DNA of 64,000 nt from Marchantia polymorpha subsp. ruderalis (taxonomy: Eukaryota > Streptophyta > Marchantiopsida > Marchantiales > Marchantiaceae), in NCBI GenBank assembly GCA_037833965.1, contig AP031357.1, positions 16,202,001 through 16,266,000 of the forward strand, given 5' to 3'. Below, piece after piece: positions 48,485 to 59,799 of this stretch (the stretch's first letter is position 1; every line of letters begins with the position of its first letter). The translations under genes were made by a program, and so were the position numbers. The notes under the pieces are model-generated. The model did not search any database, had not been told where the DNA came from, and saw only the letters and a list, made by a program, of their open reading frames with translations.

Positions 48485-49696
48485 TCAGGTGGCAGGTGAT
48501 TGCTGCGTTGCAATAAGAAGAGCATTGACCACCACGTGCACGGCAGCCTCATAGGTCGCATAGTTGTAGTGCATGCCATCTATAGTACAGAAAGGGCCAC
48601 AACCTTGACTGAGTTTTTTCATGTTGACTAGAGTCATAGGGCCCTCTGGCCGGACGAGCTTACTCTTCCGCAGCTCGTCCTCATACAATTGAGAAGTTTC
48701 GGCTGTCATTCGTTCCCGCTTCCTCTCAGTGTTGAGCATGGACCGTATCAAGGCCGGAGAGTTGAGCCAGAACATGTGTGGAACTTGCAACGTAGTTTTG
48801 GACCAAGTATCTACAACGTTTGCGGATGTAAGAGATTTTGTGTAGGAGGATGAGGGGAAAAGAGAAACTATGGCTCTCTGCAGCTGCGAAAGAGACTCGC
48901 CGTAGTGGGAGGAATTCGTCAGGTGAAGCATGTGCCATAATCCGGCACCCATTACAAGCACGTCAGGATAAGTATGATTATGGCGGTACTCGACGACTAG
49001 TCGAGTCAAATTGACGCTGAAAGGTGCCCACACAAACTGCAACCTGATATTCTCTTCCTCCCAAGTGTGCTCATAACTAGTGTGCCGCTCCATAGGCCGC
49101 TGATTGATGGGATTATCATCCGGCATAAGGAGGTCAAGTAACGAGAGGAAAAAAAACCGCAATTGAGAATCCCCCGCCACAACAATCCAAGTGCCCCGGA
49201 AAAGCTCCACCATATCCTCCGTGTTCAGCTTCTGAAATTTACATTTGTCCGCTGCCCTTCCCGTCGGTTCCCAGTCGAAGTCTCGAAAGGTGGAAACATT
49301 GCCAGCAGTGCTGGACATGAATTCCCTAGGCTCTCCGTCTCTCCACACGAGGTCATGGAGATGAGAGACGCAATTAACAGGAGTCAGTTTCGGGGGTAAT
49401 GAATCCAAAACCCCCGGATAGGGCCATGGAGAATGTATAGAATAAATCATCGAAGACATGCTAGGAAAGTAGGGCAACAGATGCACAGTGACGGCGAGCA
49501 CGATGAACAGGGCAGCACTGAAGAAGAGCACGCGATTCCGCGTGAGGTGCCAACCGGCGAGCGCCATTGGTACGAAAACTACGCCCCCGGCCAGCATTCC
49601 TGCTTGCAAAGCCACCCCCATCAATTCGACCTCGTTCTCGAGCCCCCAATTCTGGATCGATCGCCCACAAGCACCGCACTCAACCGTCTGCCCCAA
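48485..49696 (-). CDS. Membrane-anchored PC-esterase-like (SGNH/GDSL) protein
   Basis: An intronless frame of 403 codons. Residues about 28-48 and 54-76 are two hydrophobic segments predicted to anchor it in an endomembrane. The catalytic region follows, with AGDSQLRFF placing the nucleophile in a Gly-Asp-Ser motif (Ser177), a middle block VMGAGLWHML (about 248-257), and a C-terminal IDGMHY supplying the Asp-x-x-His pair (Asp373, His376). This order is that of PC-esterase/SGNH enzymes such as the CASD1 acyltransferase head and plant TBL proteins. The TBL-specific DCxHWCLPG block is absent, so it is not a standard TBL. Likely role: O-acylation or deacylation of a glycan or lipid in the secretory pathway (inferred from family). 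Met26 (MGVALQ) is an alternative start nearer the first membrane segment. The 5' side is CpG-rich. Confidence 0.8.
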   Translation of the reverse strand: MGQTVECGACGRSIQNWGLENEVELMGVALQAGMLAGGVVFVPMALAGWHLTRNRVLFFSAALFIVLAVTVHLLPYFPSMSSMIYSIHSPWPYPGVLDSLPPKLTPVNCVSHLHDLVWRDGEPREFMSSTAGNVSTFRDFDWEPTGRAADKCKFQKLNTEDMVELFRGTWIVVAGDSQLRFFFLSLLDLLMPDDNPINQRPMERHTSYEHTWEEENIRLQFVWAPFSVNLTRLVVEYRHNHTYPDVLVMGAGLWHMLHLTNSSHYGESLSQLQRAIVSLFPSSSYTKSLTSANVVDTWSKTTLQVPHMFWLNSPALIRSMLNTERKRERMTAETSQLYEDELRKSKLVRPEGPMTLVNMKKLSQGCGPFCTIDGMHYNYATYEAAVHVVVNALLIATQQSPAT

Positions 49697-50420
49697 TTCA
49701 TGGCACCACCGCCGCCGGGCCTCGCCTCACGTCTCAGCAACATATTCTCAGCTAAAACTACTGTCAGATTCCGCAGGCAGCTCCAGCACCGCCTCCTCCC
49801 AAATCCCAGCACCCCCGCGAGCGACACGAGAAGAGCTCCCGCTCTTCCGATTCCGCCCCAGTCACCATCGTCCGTGTGCTTCGAGCCATTGGCACGACTT
49901 CGATCTCCCCGCCCGTCCGCCGACATCGAACCCCATCGTCAAGCGCCCTGAGCTCCGGCAGCACTAGCTCTTCCTCGCTCTGCTCGCTGGCTCGCGAGTT
50001 CAGAGGTGGGCGAGGATCAATTGGTTCACACTTCAGAGTACTGCTCGCTCGCGCAGCGGAGGTGGGAAATTTCCATGGCACGAGGCGAATCGATCCGCGA
50101 TCACGGCGGCCGTGAGCTCAGACTGCTCCCGGGATCGAATCGGGATCGGGATGACGAGCGGGCGATCTATCGACCGTCCGTGAGGCATTTCGTCGCCCCT
50201 GCCTTGCGGTCGTGCACAGCTCTGGGCTCTGGACTGGCGACACTGTCTTCCTCGTTCGCTGCGACGACACGAGAACAACTGTGGCGCTCTCTCGCGCTAA
50301 AAGAACCGTCCGGAGCAGCATCGGGCTAAAAGAACTCGGTGAAGAACGGAAATGATTGGGCCTGCATACCGATGGTTCACAACACGTTCTCCCGCCCTTT
50401 GTCAGAGACCCAGAGGCACG
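49697..50420 (-). promoter_or_regulatory. CpG-rich upstream region of the PC-esterase gene
   Basis: The high-GC, CpG-dense segment continues from the 5' end of the coding frame to about 50.4 kb and then falls to AT-rich DNA. Overlapping ORFs on both strands (49433-49951 +, 49764-50081 -, 50006-50329 +) are explained by composition. It is probably promoter and 5' UTR; no TATA box is assigned. Confidence 0.45.
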
Positions 50421-50699
50421 CTCTGTTAACCAATGTGTGAGTGTGGCCGTCGATCGATGTCGTTTTCTCCTGGAAAGGATATCGTGGTCGTACAGCAGCT
50501 GGAATCTGGCACCCGATTTCCTCTTTTATTGCTCGAGTGGGTGGAATCATGGTTTGTGATGTGGCTTCCTCGCTTGCAGAGTTTATTGATAGAAAAAATG
50601 TATACTATGCACCTTTGTAACAATGCCATTAGGGATTTGTTTGCTGTGGTGAACGTTGGTTACGTCGAATCTATGTTAGTTACAAAGTAGGATATTAAC

Positions 50700-53330
50700 A
50701 TTAGATACTTTAAGATTATATAGATCGTACGAGAGAGTGGGTGATTAAGTGAAAAAGTGCAGACGATTATAAAATTAATACGTTAATATTTTTACAATAC
50801 ATTAATATTTTTCAATATTTTATTCAAAAATGAATGAGAGACTGTTTAAAATCGAAAATGTATATTCAAATTTGACATGCATATTTTAATTTTAAATTTA
50901 AAAAAATTAAATGTATTGTACAAAATTTGTAGTCTACACTCTGCATCATAACAAAATTTGAATCATATCGATAAACATTAATGTAAGAAAAACATATTTT
51001 AGAACTTTCAAATTCACACTATGACACTTAATCTATAATTATGACATACAAAACCAAATACAATCAAATCAAAGTCATTAATAAATTTAGAAACTACACG
51101 ATTCATCATATCTTAGCGTACGTCGTGCATGTATTTATCAAATCATAGCGTGCGTCATGATCATATCCAACATATTCTGTAGACATTAACACATGTATTG
51201 TTTTTTATCCTAACATCAGTTAATTTTCATCAATAAAAGAAAGCTTAATATGCTCATTGTAAATATTCAGATAAGCTTACAAGATGAAATAATGCTTCAA
51301 TATTAGTCACTTTTTTCAATCAATTCAGTTCAAACCAGTTTGTGTGTTATTTTCAACATCTATCATCAGTCTTCATGTCTTTACATATTTAATATATCTT
51401 TCATGCTTGGAATATGCAAGGACATGTTGAACATGACATATATCATGTTTAGCATGTTCTTACATGTTACATTATGAACTATAATGTAATTGAATAAATA
51501 AAAATTTTTAATTTATTATAAATACTAAAATAAATGCATCTTCATCACTTGAATTGTTTTAGTTATTTTATTTAGATAAAAAATTATTTTATTCTGAAGT
51601 TTAAGATTTTTTAAAGATATAACATTTACATAATCTATAAAAAAATATAAAATATACAAAAGATCTTGTTTATCAGTTTATGTTGTCAGGTATATCTGTT
51701 TGATAAGTTCTTCTTGACTTAATCTGATCAAAAAATATTTTACATCATAAAATTTCATTTCATTGAAGAAATAAAAAGTACACACTCATTTTCAAATTAA
51801 TTGTGAACAGTCATCGTTTCAATAAGCAAAATTTTTAAATTTTTATTTTTTCATTCAGATTCATAAATTTCGTCAAATGGAAAAATTCTTCATCAATAAT
51901 TTTTTTTACTCATGTTATACTTGAAATAATATGGAAATAAATTTAATAAATTTTGGATATGAAAAGTAATTTTTTTCAAAAAAATATAATTTTTTAAATT
52001 CATGATGATAGTCTAAAAACCTTAGAAATTGATCAAAAATTAATATTTTTGATTGAAATGCATTTTGATTCAGCAAAGTAAATCTTTTGGTATTGTAGAT
52101 CATTATACATACTCTACTTTTTTATTTAAATTTCTATATTTGAAATTTTTATATAATAAAATTAATATTCTTGCATGTTTTACAATAAATATGTAAGTTT
52201 TTTTTTGAACTATTTGAAAATTATCTTCATATGCATAAATATTGGAAATTTACCACACTATTCACAATGTCATGATCACATATCAACTATTTCAATTTAT
52301 ATCCAATCATGACTTGTGAATAAACATCTTCGGTATGATTGAAAGACGAATGAATTTAAAATGAATGAACATCCAAGCATATGATGAAAATGATCAAATA
52401 TTATCTAATATATACTATTCACGTTGTCATTGTTGCAAGGTACTTTTTTAATACAAATAATTTATATGATTGCACTACATGTATATAGTTTATTCTAGGA
52501 ATGGTGAAAGTGAATTATCTCACTTCTACTGAATGTAAATTGGTTATAAGTCAAACTAAAAAGAACATGATTTATGACATGTGAGTTTAGATTTGGTATA
52601 CATAGCTAAATCATCTGATTTACTGACAGTTTGCGTACATCTTTTTGAAACTTGCGTAGATAAAATTAAGTGTGAAAATTCCATTCATGTATACATCTTA
52701 ATTTTCAATGCAATAGATTGATACTCTAGTATATTATGCACTATAAAAAGTATCACAATGACTAATCATAAGAGGTTGAATTTGTTACATCCACTCTGGC
52801 TGACATGTTTATCTGATTCATATTATTTTTACTTCACATGCAGTGTATTGCATTTGACCATCTTTCATATGAAGATCATGGTGTGTTTGATGAGATTAAG
52901 ATTTTGGATTGTTTCAAAGAAGGCTGACTTTGAAAAGTTTCGTCTTTTTTCAGTTTTGATGCAAGGTAGACTCATTATAAAAAACTTTCATGGATTTGGT
53001 TAGTTGATAAATACTAGAACTTTTTTATAGTCCTAGTTAGTGTTTGTATATGTGCATATACTTGATAATCATATCCATGCAAGAAACTTGGATAAAGTGT
53101 ACTATTTCTAGAGAGATATTATGTTCTTGATATACTACAAGAAATTTATTCTTTACCTATCTTTGACCATGTATTGGAATAGAGTCATGCAATTGTGTCG
53201 ATATACCTACAATTTCAATATGTTGTCCACTCTCTTATATTGAATATTGCGCCATTCTTTGTCGTACTGAAAATTGAAAACATAGAACTTACTCCGGGTT
53301 AGAGGATTTGAAACTGCTTATGAAGTTGCC
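50700..53330. other. AT-rich intergenic desert
   Basis: Very AT-rich DNA with no open frame over about 80 codons and no recognisable element ends. It separates the divergently oriented PC-esterase and USP genes. Confidence 0.6.
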
Positions 53331-53729
53331 TTCATTTCTTCTCAAAAGTTATGGATTATTTCATATATGGCAACCGCTCGTGACGATGGATCTTTTTCCA
53401 TGAACATTCTTCTCAGATACGACATGAGTAGAATAAACACTCTTGAAATGAGATTTGTGGAAAATAGAGAAACAATACTAGAATCCAACCGCAAAATGTC
53501 TTCAGAAAACACGGCTGCACATTCAACTACATGTGAATTTAACCTGATCAAGCTGAGATATAACCGTGGCATGTTCTCTGAAAGAAATTGAGATGATTGA
53601 ATAGAGGCTCACTCCAGTTCATCAGAGCTAATCAATTCCCATACGCAAACCTACTCTCAGCGAAATTGAGGCAGGCTGAATCAGACTCGTCATGCCCAAC
53701 AACATAAACCCCGGAAACTCAACGAATCA

Positions 53730-54975
53730 ATGAAGCAAGAGAGAGTGCCGCCTCCGGAAATCAACGAACTGATATTTTGTCGTGCAGGGGATGATTGGTC
53801 GATCGGGACGACGAGGAGCAGATCTAGCGCTGTGAAGGACAATTGGCTTCACCGTCACGCACTGACGCCCCGACGGTTATGGCCAGGAGCAGCCACCGAG
53901 TGCCTCTCCCGTTCACGACACTCGCCGCTGACTAGACCGTCTTTTCTCCGACGAGCCGAGAGGCCCAATTTGAGGGTTCGATTTTCGTGGCAGCAGCATC
54001 GTCGACAGGTATGGTCCCTCTGATTTGACAGGCAGGCAGGTGAGGGCGCAGACAGTTGTGAAATTGAAGTGGAGGAGAGTTTGATCCCGTCCCGCGGACG
54101 CAAGAGGAGCGGGTGTTTGTTTGGTACGTGCTTGTGTTCGTGTCATGTTCATGTTCATGTTCATGCTGTTGTTGTGTTGTGGAGATCGAGGCGCTTTGTA
54201 GTCGGGTGTCTTCTGAGGAGCCCAGCGCTGGTGTTTGTACAAATGTCCTTGAGTTCGAGCGTATGCTGTGCTAGGGTTTGAGAGAGAAAGGACTCGACAG
54301 AGGCGGATTTTTTGGCGTCTGCTTACCCGCAATTTTCCCCACGATTTTGCTGGATCGTGTTGTCTCTGAGGAGTAGCAAGGTGTGGAATTGGGCGAGTCG
54401 AGGGGTTGCGAATTCGAGCGAGAAGGTTGGGTCAGTCGGTCAATCGGAACTGGTCATCAGACGGATTCTGCGCGAACCGATGTCATCGAATCGGCTAATT
54501 GATAACGCTCCTGGAGGCATATGCGTGTGATTTGCGTATGCTGGAGCGGTGGAATGCAGCGTGGTCAGAGTTTCGGGAAGCGGATGGAAAGTGCAGATTT
54601 CATCTCACAAGAATCAATTCCAACTTTAGACTTTCCATTGCATTTGGTGGATATGAAATGCCGCGGTTGATTGTATTGACGTTTTTCGTAGACGAAGAAG
54701 CTTAGGGCAAGATGTTCCTGTCTGGTATCCCAGACCTTCTAGAGTGGTCGTTGTCATAGAAGAGATGAGGAACGGTTCATTCAGGTGCTCCATATTTCTC
54801 GGTCGGACCGGGAAATATGTACTGCTGAATGCTCTGTTCTTCACTTACTTTCCAGTTCTAGAGAGTGACGGTAAGACAATTTGCGGGGACCATGACTCGT
54901 GGAATACACAAATTGCCGAAGGTTGAGATTCCAGTACACCGTTTGAGACTTTGACCGCTATGTGAAGACTTTCAC
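53730..54975 (+). promoter_or_regulatory. Probable promoter and 5' leader of the USP gene
   Basis: GC content and CpG density rise between about 53.73 and 54.5 kb, immediately upstream of the USP coding frame. In frame with the USP ATG there is a TGA at 54952-54954, so the coding region cannot extend further in this exon. A 5' UTR intron is possible. A (TCATGT)n run lies at 54143-54166. Confidence 0.4.
54143..54166. repeat. Hexanucleotide repeat (TCATGT)n
   Basis: About four units of TCATGT/CATGTT in the leader region of the USP gene. Confidence 0.75.
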
Positions 54976-57900
54976 ATGCTATCGAAGAATAAAAAGGAGG
55001 GGCTGCCTCTCAAAGAGATAAAATCGGACAACAAATGGTTCGCTTATTACAGGGAGAAATTCGGTGCCTCCTCTGGCACGACCAATAAATCGCGGAGGAC
55101 ATCACGGGCGGAGCCAACTAGCTCACAAATCGTCAAAGAGAAAGAGAGAGGAAAAGAGAAAGCGCTTGCCAGTAGCAGCCCAGGGCAGCAGAGGGTATGT
55201 AGTATGAAAGGGAGCGATTCCATTGTTTTACCACTGGCTTACAAGAGGATACCTTACGAGGAAGAGCGCAACAAAAACAGCCCTGTTCGTATTTTGGGAG
55301 GAGGATTAGGGGGAGGAGGAAACCGTGAGCGGAAGCCTGAGGTTCAAAGAAGTGCAAGCTCTAGAAACCTCGATAGGGAGGATTCAAGACGCCGATCCAG
55401 TATATCCAAGGAGATAGACGCGTTGTTTCCTGGGCCCAAAGTTTATGGTGGCAGAGATGCCGTAAAGGACCAGATTGGTTTGCCTGGAGGTCGGAGTACT
55501 GTGACTCCTGCGGCTGCCCTCTCCACTACCTCTTCTAATAGAGACTTACGAAGGAAGTCAGATTCCAGCGCATTCGTGCCCGAGCGGTGTAGAGGTGCGG
55601 ACAAGGCTGACGAGAAGCTTTTGCGTGGCAGAAGAAAGTCAGCGGCGGTTGATGCTCAAACATCACTATCGACTGACACGAACAATATCGCAAAACGTTC
55701 TCAGAGAAGTGAAAGGCCCTATGAACTTTCCACCTCTTCCAAGACGCCGTGTAAGCCAAGTAGCAAAAAGCCTGCGATCTCGAACGTGCCCGAAGTCCCA
55801 ATCATCATCACAGACTCATCATCCTCAGAGAGTTCGCGCGAGTCCGCCGATATTGTTGAAAATCGTAGAGACAAACATAGAGTCACAGGTGAGACGAACA
55901 ATGATGCGAGCAGCTGTTCTTCATCAGGATCTATCTCTCCCATTTCTCTCAATTCCAGGTTGACTGAGATGAATCTGGGATCTGATCGAGCAAGAAGATC
56001 ATCCGCATCCGATGAAAAGTTACCTGTAAGTTCCGAAAAGAAACCGAGTAACTCATCTAGCTTCGAGAGGGGAAGTCTTATGAGCACTAGTTCTGGAGAT
56101 TCTCGTGCCCCTCGAGACTCTACGCTTGCTAGGAGCCGCTCCGGAATGGGAGTTGCGGGATTGGTTGGGCTTATGAATGAAGGAAACACGTGCTACCTGA
56201 ATAGTTGCTTGCAGTGTTTGGCCCACTCGCTTCCTCTTGCATCGAGTATCCAGGGGCCTCTTCAAGAACTTATGCAGAGGAGGGGGAGTGGTATGAGAGC
56301 AGGTTCTTCCGAGAGGGATTTCTCTAGTTTGACAGAATTGCTAGCGTACTCATTTAGGCAGGTCGTAAGGGATCTCTGGCAAAGGCCGGCATTCTCCGCC
56401 ACAAGTGCCAGGACGTTTCTTCAATGTGTGCAGGCTTGGGCGCCGCAATTTGCAGGTCATTCGCAACATGATGCGCAGGTGTGTCTCTATCTTGTCAATC
56501 ACAAATGCCTGACTAGTCTTTGGATGTTGGGATTTGAGTACGTCAGCCGTCTCATATTACCTGGACACTGTATACTGTAGATGCTTTTCTTTCTAGGAGT
56601 GCTCAGATTGTGTGGATCTCCATTTTTAGGAAGTGTTGAGGGCGATACTTGACGGCCTTCACGAGGCTTTGAACAAGGTTACGACCCCTCCACCTTACAG
56701 AGACCTTTACATCGAGCCGAAGCCTGAAGAAGAGCTTGCTGATTTGACTTGGAGGTATCACAAACTATGTCAGGACTCAATCATTCAAGACATTTTTTGT
56801 GGTAAAGACTCATCCACTTTTTCCGATTTTAGAACAAAACACTGACAATGTATTCTCAGCAGCCAATTGTTCTCAAGCGCTGTCCACGTCAATTCTTCTG
56901 CCATAGAAATGTGTCAACTTGCTCTTACATTGAGTGTCCTGACGAGTGATTCTAATTGGACCGAGTATCGACTGGCGGGGGATTCTTTGGATCAGGTTGT
57001 AGTGTCTTGGAATCTCATGTACAGTTCCAAAGTTGGTACTTAGTAAATTGTAAAGATGGACTTTTGAGTGGTGAATCGTACAGTATTTCTTTGTCTAAGT
57101 GTCCATCTAAGAATTTAAATCTTTTGCCTTAATTCAACAGGGCAGCTACAAAGCACCATTGAGTGCTGTACATGTCATCGGAAATCTCACTGTTTCGATC
57201 CATTTTTGGACCTCTCTCTGCCTTTTCCAAAAAATGCTGGTGAGTCCAGTATGAGGGATCAGTTTAGAGGTGGACAGTCCAGAGCAAGAGTTACTTTGCA
57301 AGATTGCTTGTCAGCGTTCGTTACACCGGAGCAACTGGAAGGCAGCAATAAATACTATTGTCCAAGTTGCAAGGTAGACTTAAACTATTCTTCTGGAGTT
57401 GTACTTCTTACTTCTAGTGGCTAAGATTAATTGTCGATACGTAAAGACTAGTGGTTGGGTGAGATGATTTTGATTTCCGTTTTACAGTTTTGTAGTCTGT
57501 TTGTAAATGAGTATGGGGATGAACTTGTAGCGAACTTAATCCAGATTTAGGACCAAGTGATATACGTCATAGCAGATGTCATTTACATATTTTCGAACTC
57601 AATCTCTTAGATAAATTTTTCCTGATGTCATCCAGGCTCCTCGGACATCGATAAAGAAGTTAACACTTTACCGACTGCCTCCCGTCCTTGTGCTTCACAT
57701 CAAGGTTTGAAGCTATGAATCCTCCTCCCCGCGACTGATTTGGAAAGAGAGCAGCAACTTTTAAAGAAATACTATCATTCCTTCCTTCCATATTGTAATT
57801 TTTGGATACCTCACGGTCGGAATCGATAGCAGCTTGCTGTCCTATACTCTGGACAAGCCATCCCACGTTATTTGTGTGCATAAAGCCCAAAGGGCCAACG

Positions 57901-58736
57901 GCCCTTCAGGTACTCGACCATAGGGAGAGGCAACGGGACTGTCAAACAAAAAAGGGGAAAAAAAACTGACAGGGCTTTGAGAGAGTATCTTTCACCTGGA
58001 AACGCCGTATAGATGCTGCAGTTCCAGGCTGTTCCATCCATCTAGCTCTAGTTCCATAGTTATACAATCCTACTACTGTAGTAACTGACGACGTCCTTCC
58101 TGAGAAGGTGCCGTTCACTCCTAAAACTGTAGCAAATAGTAAGCTGCTGTAGTATCTTCACGTGCTTTGAGTTCCACCAAGCCAGAAGTCCCACTGATGA
58201 TTCATGACTTGGTTCGTGTGCTGCTGTTTCTTGCAGCGTTTTTTCAAATCAGACCGTTATTCATACCAAAAAGACGATACTCCAGTATATTACCCACTGA
58301 AAGGACTTGACTTAACAGACTTCCTGTCGTAAGTTTCCTTACACTGTACCTCGGCTTCGGTAGGAGTAACATATCCTGCTTAGCCTAATTAGTACTGTAT
58401 ATCCTGCAGCCAGACATTTACTGATCATCTTGTTTACGAAAAACTGATGGTAGATAGTATGCTTCGTTCCACGTCACGCAGAGCATTTCAAACACCACAA
58501 ACTGACACATTCTCAGATCCAGATCTAGGAGGGTTGGGAGGCAGGGAGTCATTTATGACTTGTACGGCGTGTGCTGCCACATGGGTTCTCTGGGCGGTGG
58601 TCATTACACTGCGCAGTGCAAGAACTGGGAGAACGATGTGTGGTATTGCTTCAACGATTCTTCTGTATCACCATTGCAAGATTCTGCTGTTCTTAGTTCC
58701 TCTGCGTACATACTCTTTTACCAGCAACGGACTTGA
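54976..58736 (+). CDS. Ubiquitin-specific protease (C19), USP2/8/21-like catalytic core
   Basis: A deubiquitinase that removes ubiquitin from proteins. Six exons: 54976-56478, 56630-56801, 57141-57373, 57636-57704, 58237-58328 and 58517-58736. All phases agree and give 762 residues. Residues 1 to about 390 are a Ser/Arg/Lys-rich, probably disordered region with a short conserved-looking start (KSDNKWFAYYREKFG). The USP core follows: Cys box GLMNEGNTCYLNSCLQCL (Cys406), QFAGHSQHDAQ, LDGLHEALN, a zinc-ribbon pair (ECCTC and YYCPSC), RLPPVLVLHIKRF, and His box SLGGGHYTAQCKNW (His719) with FNDSSV (Asn736/Asp737). The final motif AYILFYQQRT ends the protein. All catalytic residues are present, so it should be active. 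The compact core with WRYHKLCQDSIIQDIFCGQLQSTIEC resembles animal USP2/USP8/USP21. The start is chosen because an in-frame stop lies 24 bases upstream. Confidence 0.92.
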
Positions 58737-59722
58737 TGTGAATTGTCGAGGAGATGAATGGAGCGAACTCCAGTCAGATCAGAGTAGCAAGAGATGGGCT
58801 GGATGACTACAAAGGAAGGGTCGAGTTGCAGATCGCCCGTCAAAATTATCTTGTATAAGGAGATGTTTGTTAATGGCCTGCGACGTGTAATTGTTGAAAT
58901 ATCGCCTAACTAGGTTGTAAGCTACCGTGGAAGACTTGCAAGAAGTTTAAATCTACTTCAGCGCAGAGGATGTCCAGGGAATGTACATGGTGTACACTGA
59001 AAACAGTTGTGCCTCTTGGAATGTGGCCGCTCAAATCGGAAAATTTTGTTAGAGAAAGTGTGCTGATTCGTTTGTAAAGGAGTTCGTAGCCTACTTGCAT
59101 AAATAATTTGTTGTGTTGGCAATGTGAGAGCAGGGCTCACCATCGGCATTAGGACTGTAGAATTTAAGTTAAGAATGAGGATAGGATGATTCTGGAAAAA
59201 AATAGTGACATCCCTGCTTTTGTGCTTATTCCAGATGTGCTCTTTAGTCAAAGTCCTCGACGACGCTGCCACGATTTAACGAGCAGCCACTGGGGCTTAC
59301 TGTATTGTTTGGTCACCTATTTAACATACCTTTAGTTAGAGAATCACCTTACAATTTCTACCTTCTTTGCACCGAGGGCTCATGACTCTGAAGCTAATCT
59401 GTATAGTCTGAAACCTCATAAGCGATCCATGTAAGTGGGGAAGGAGTTCCATGTGTTCGTTGTTTAAGTTTGACCTCAATTGAATGGATGAAGTCTTTGC
59501 TTGCATAATGTGGACTTTTATGGTATCACTTTTGTCATCGTCATATTTACGGTTTGTTGAAGTGAAAGATGACCTCCAGGGTTCCCGTGTTTTCCTCTAT
59601 TTGCCTCTGTTGTTCTTCGTTGGTTTTACTTTCCCCAGAAAATGACCATTGAGACTCAGTTATCAGATTGTCATGAGTTTTACTTTAGTCTAAATTATAT
59701 TGCGCTTAACAGTAGTCAGTAA
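58737..59722. other. 3' flank of USP gene, no recognised gene
   Basis: Probably 3' UTR and spacer between the USP gene and the tRNA gene. Short antisense frames at 58906-59272 have no recognisable content. Confidence 0.45.
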
Positions 59723-59794
59723 GGGCATTTGGTCTAGTGGTATGATTCTTGCTTAGGGTGCAAGAGGTCCCGAGTTCAATTCTCGGAATGCCCC
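59723..59794 (+). tRNA. trnP-AGG: tRNA-Pro (anticodon AGG)
   Basis: A 72-nt sequence folds as a complete cloverleaf. The acceptor stem pairs GGGCATT with AATGCCC, the anticodon stem CTTGC pairs with GCAAG around loop TTAGGGT (anticodon AGG), and the T-stem CCGAG pairs with CTCGG around TTCAATT. Internal promoter boxes are present (A: TGGTCTAGTGGTA, B: AGTTCAATTC). There is no intron and no encoded CCA, and a TTTT stop signal for RNA polymerase III follows directly at 59795. It closely resembles plant nuclear tRNA-Pro. Confidence 0.96.
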
Positions 59795-59799
59795 TTTTG

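Noticed and set aside
49433-50329. Several long plus- and minus-strand ORFs near the 5' end of the PC-esterase gene
   Set aside because: They overlap each other and the real gene in a CpG-rich segment where stops are rare, and their Ser/Arg/Pro-rich translations show no domain.
58447-58806. 119-codon ORF at the 3' end of the USP gene
   Set aside because: It is in the wrong frame. The USP His-box exon (58517-58736) runs through it in another frame that joins the upstream exon in phase.
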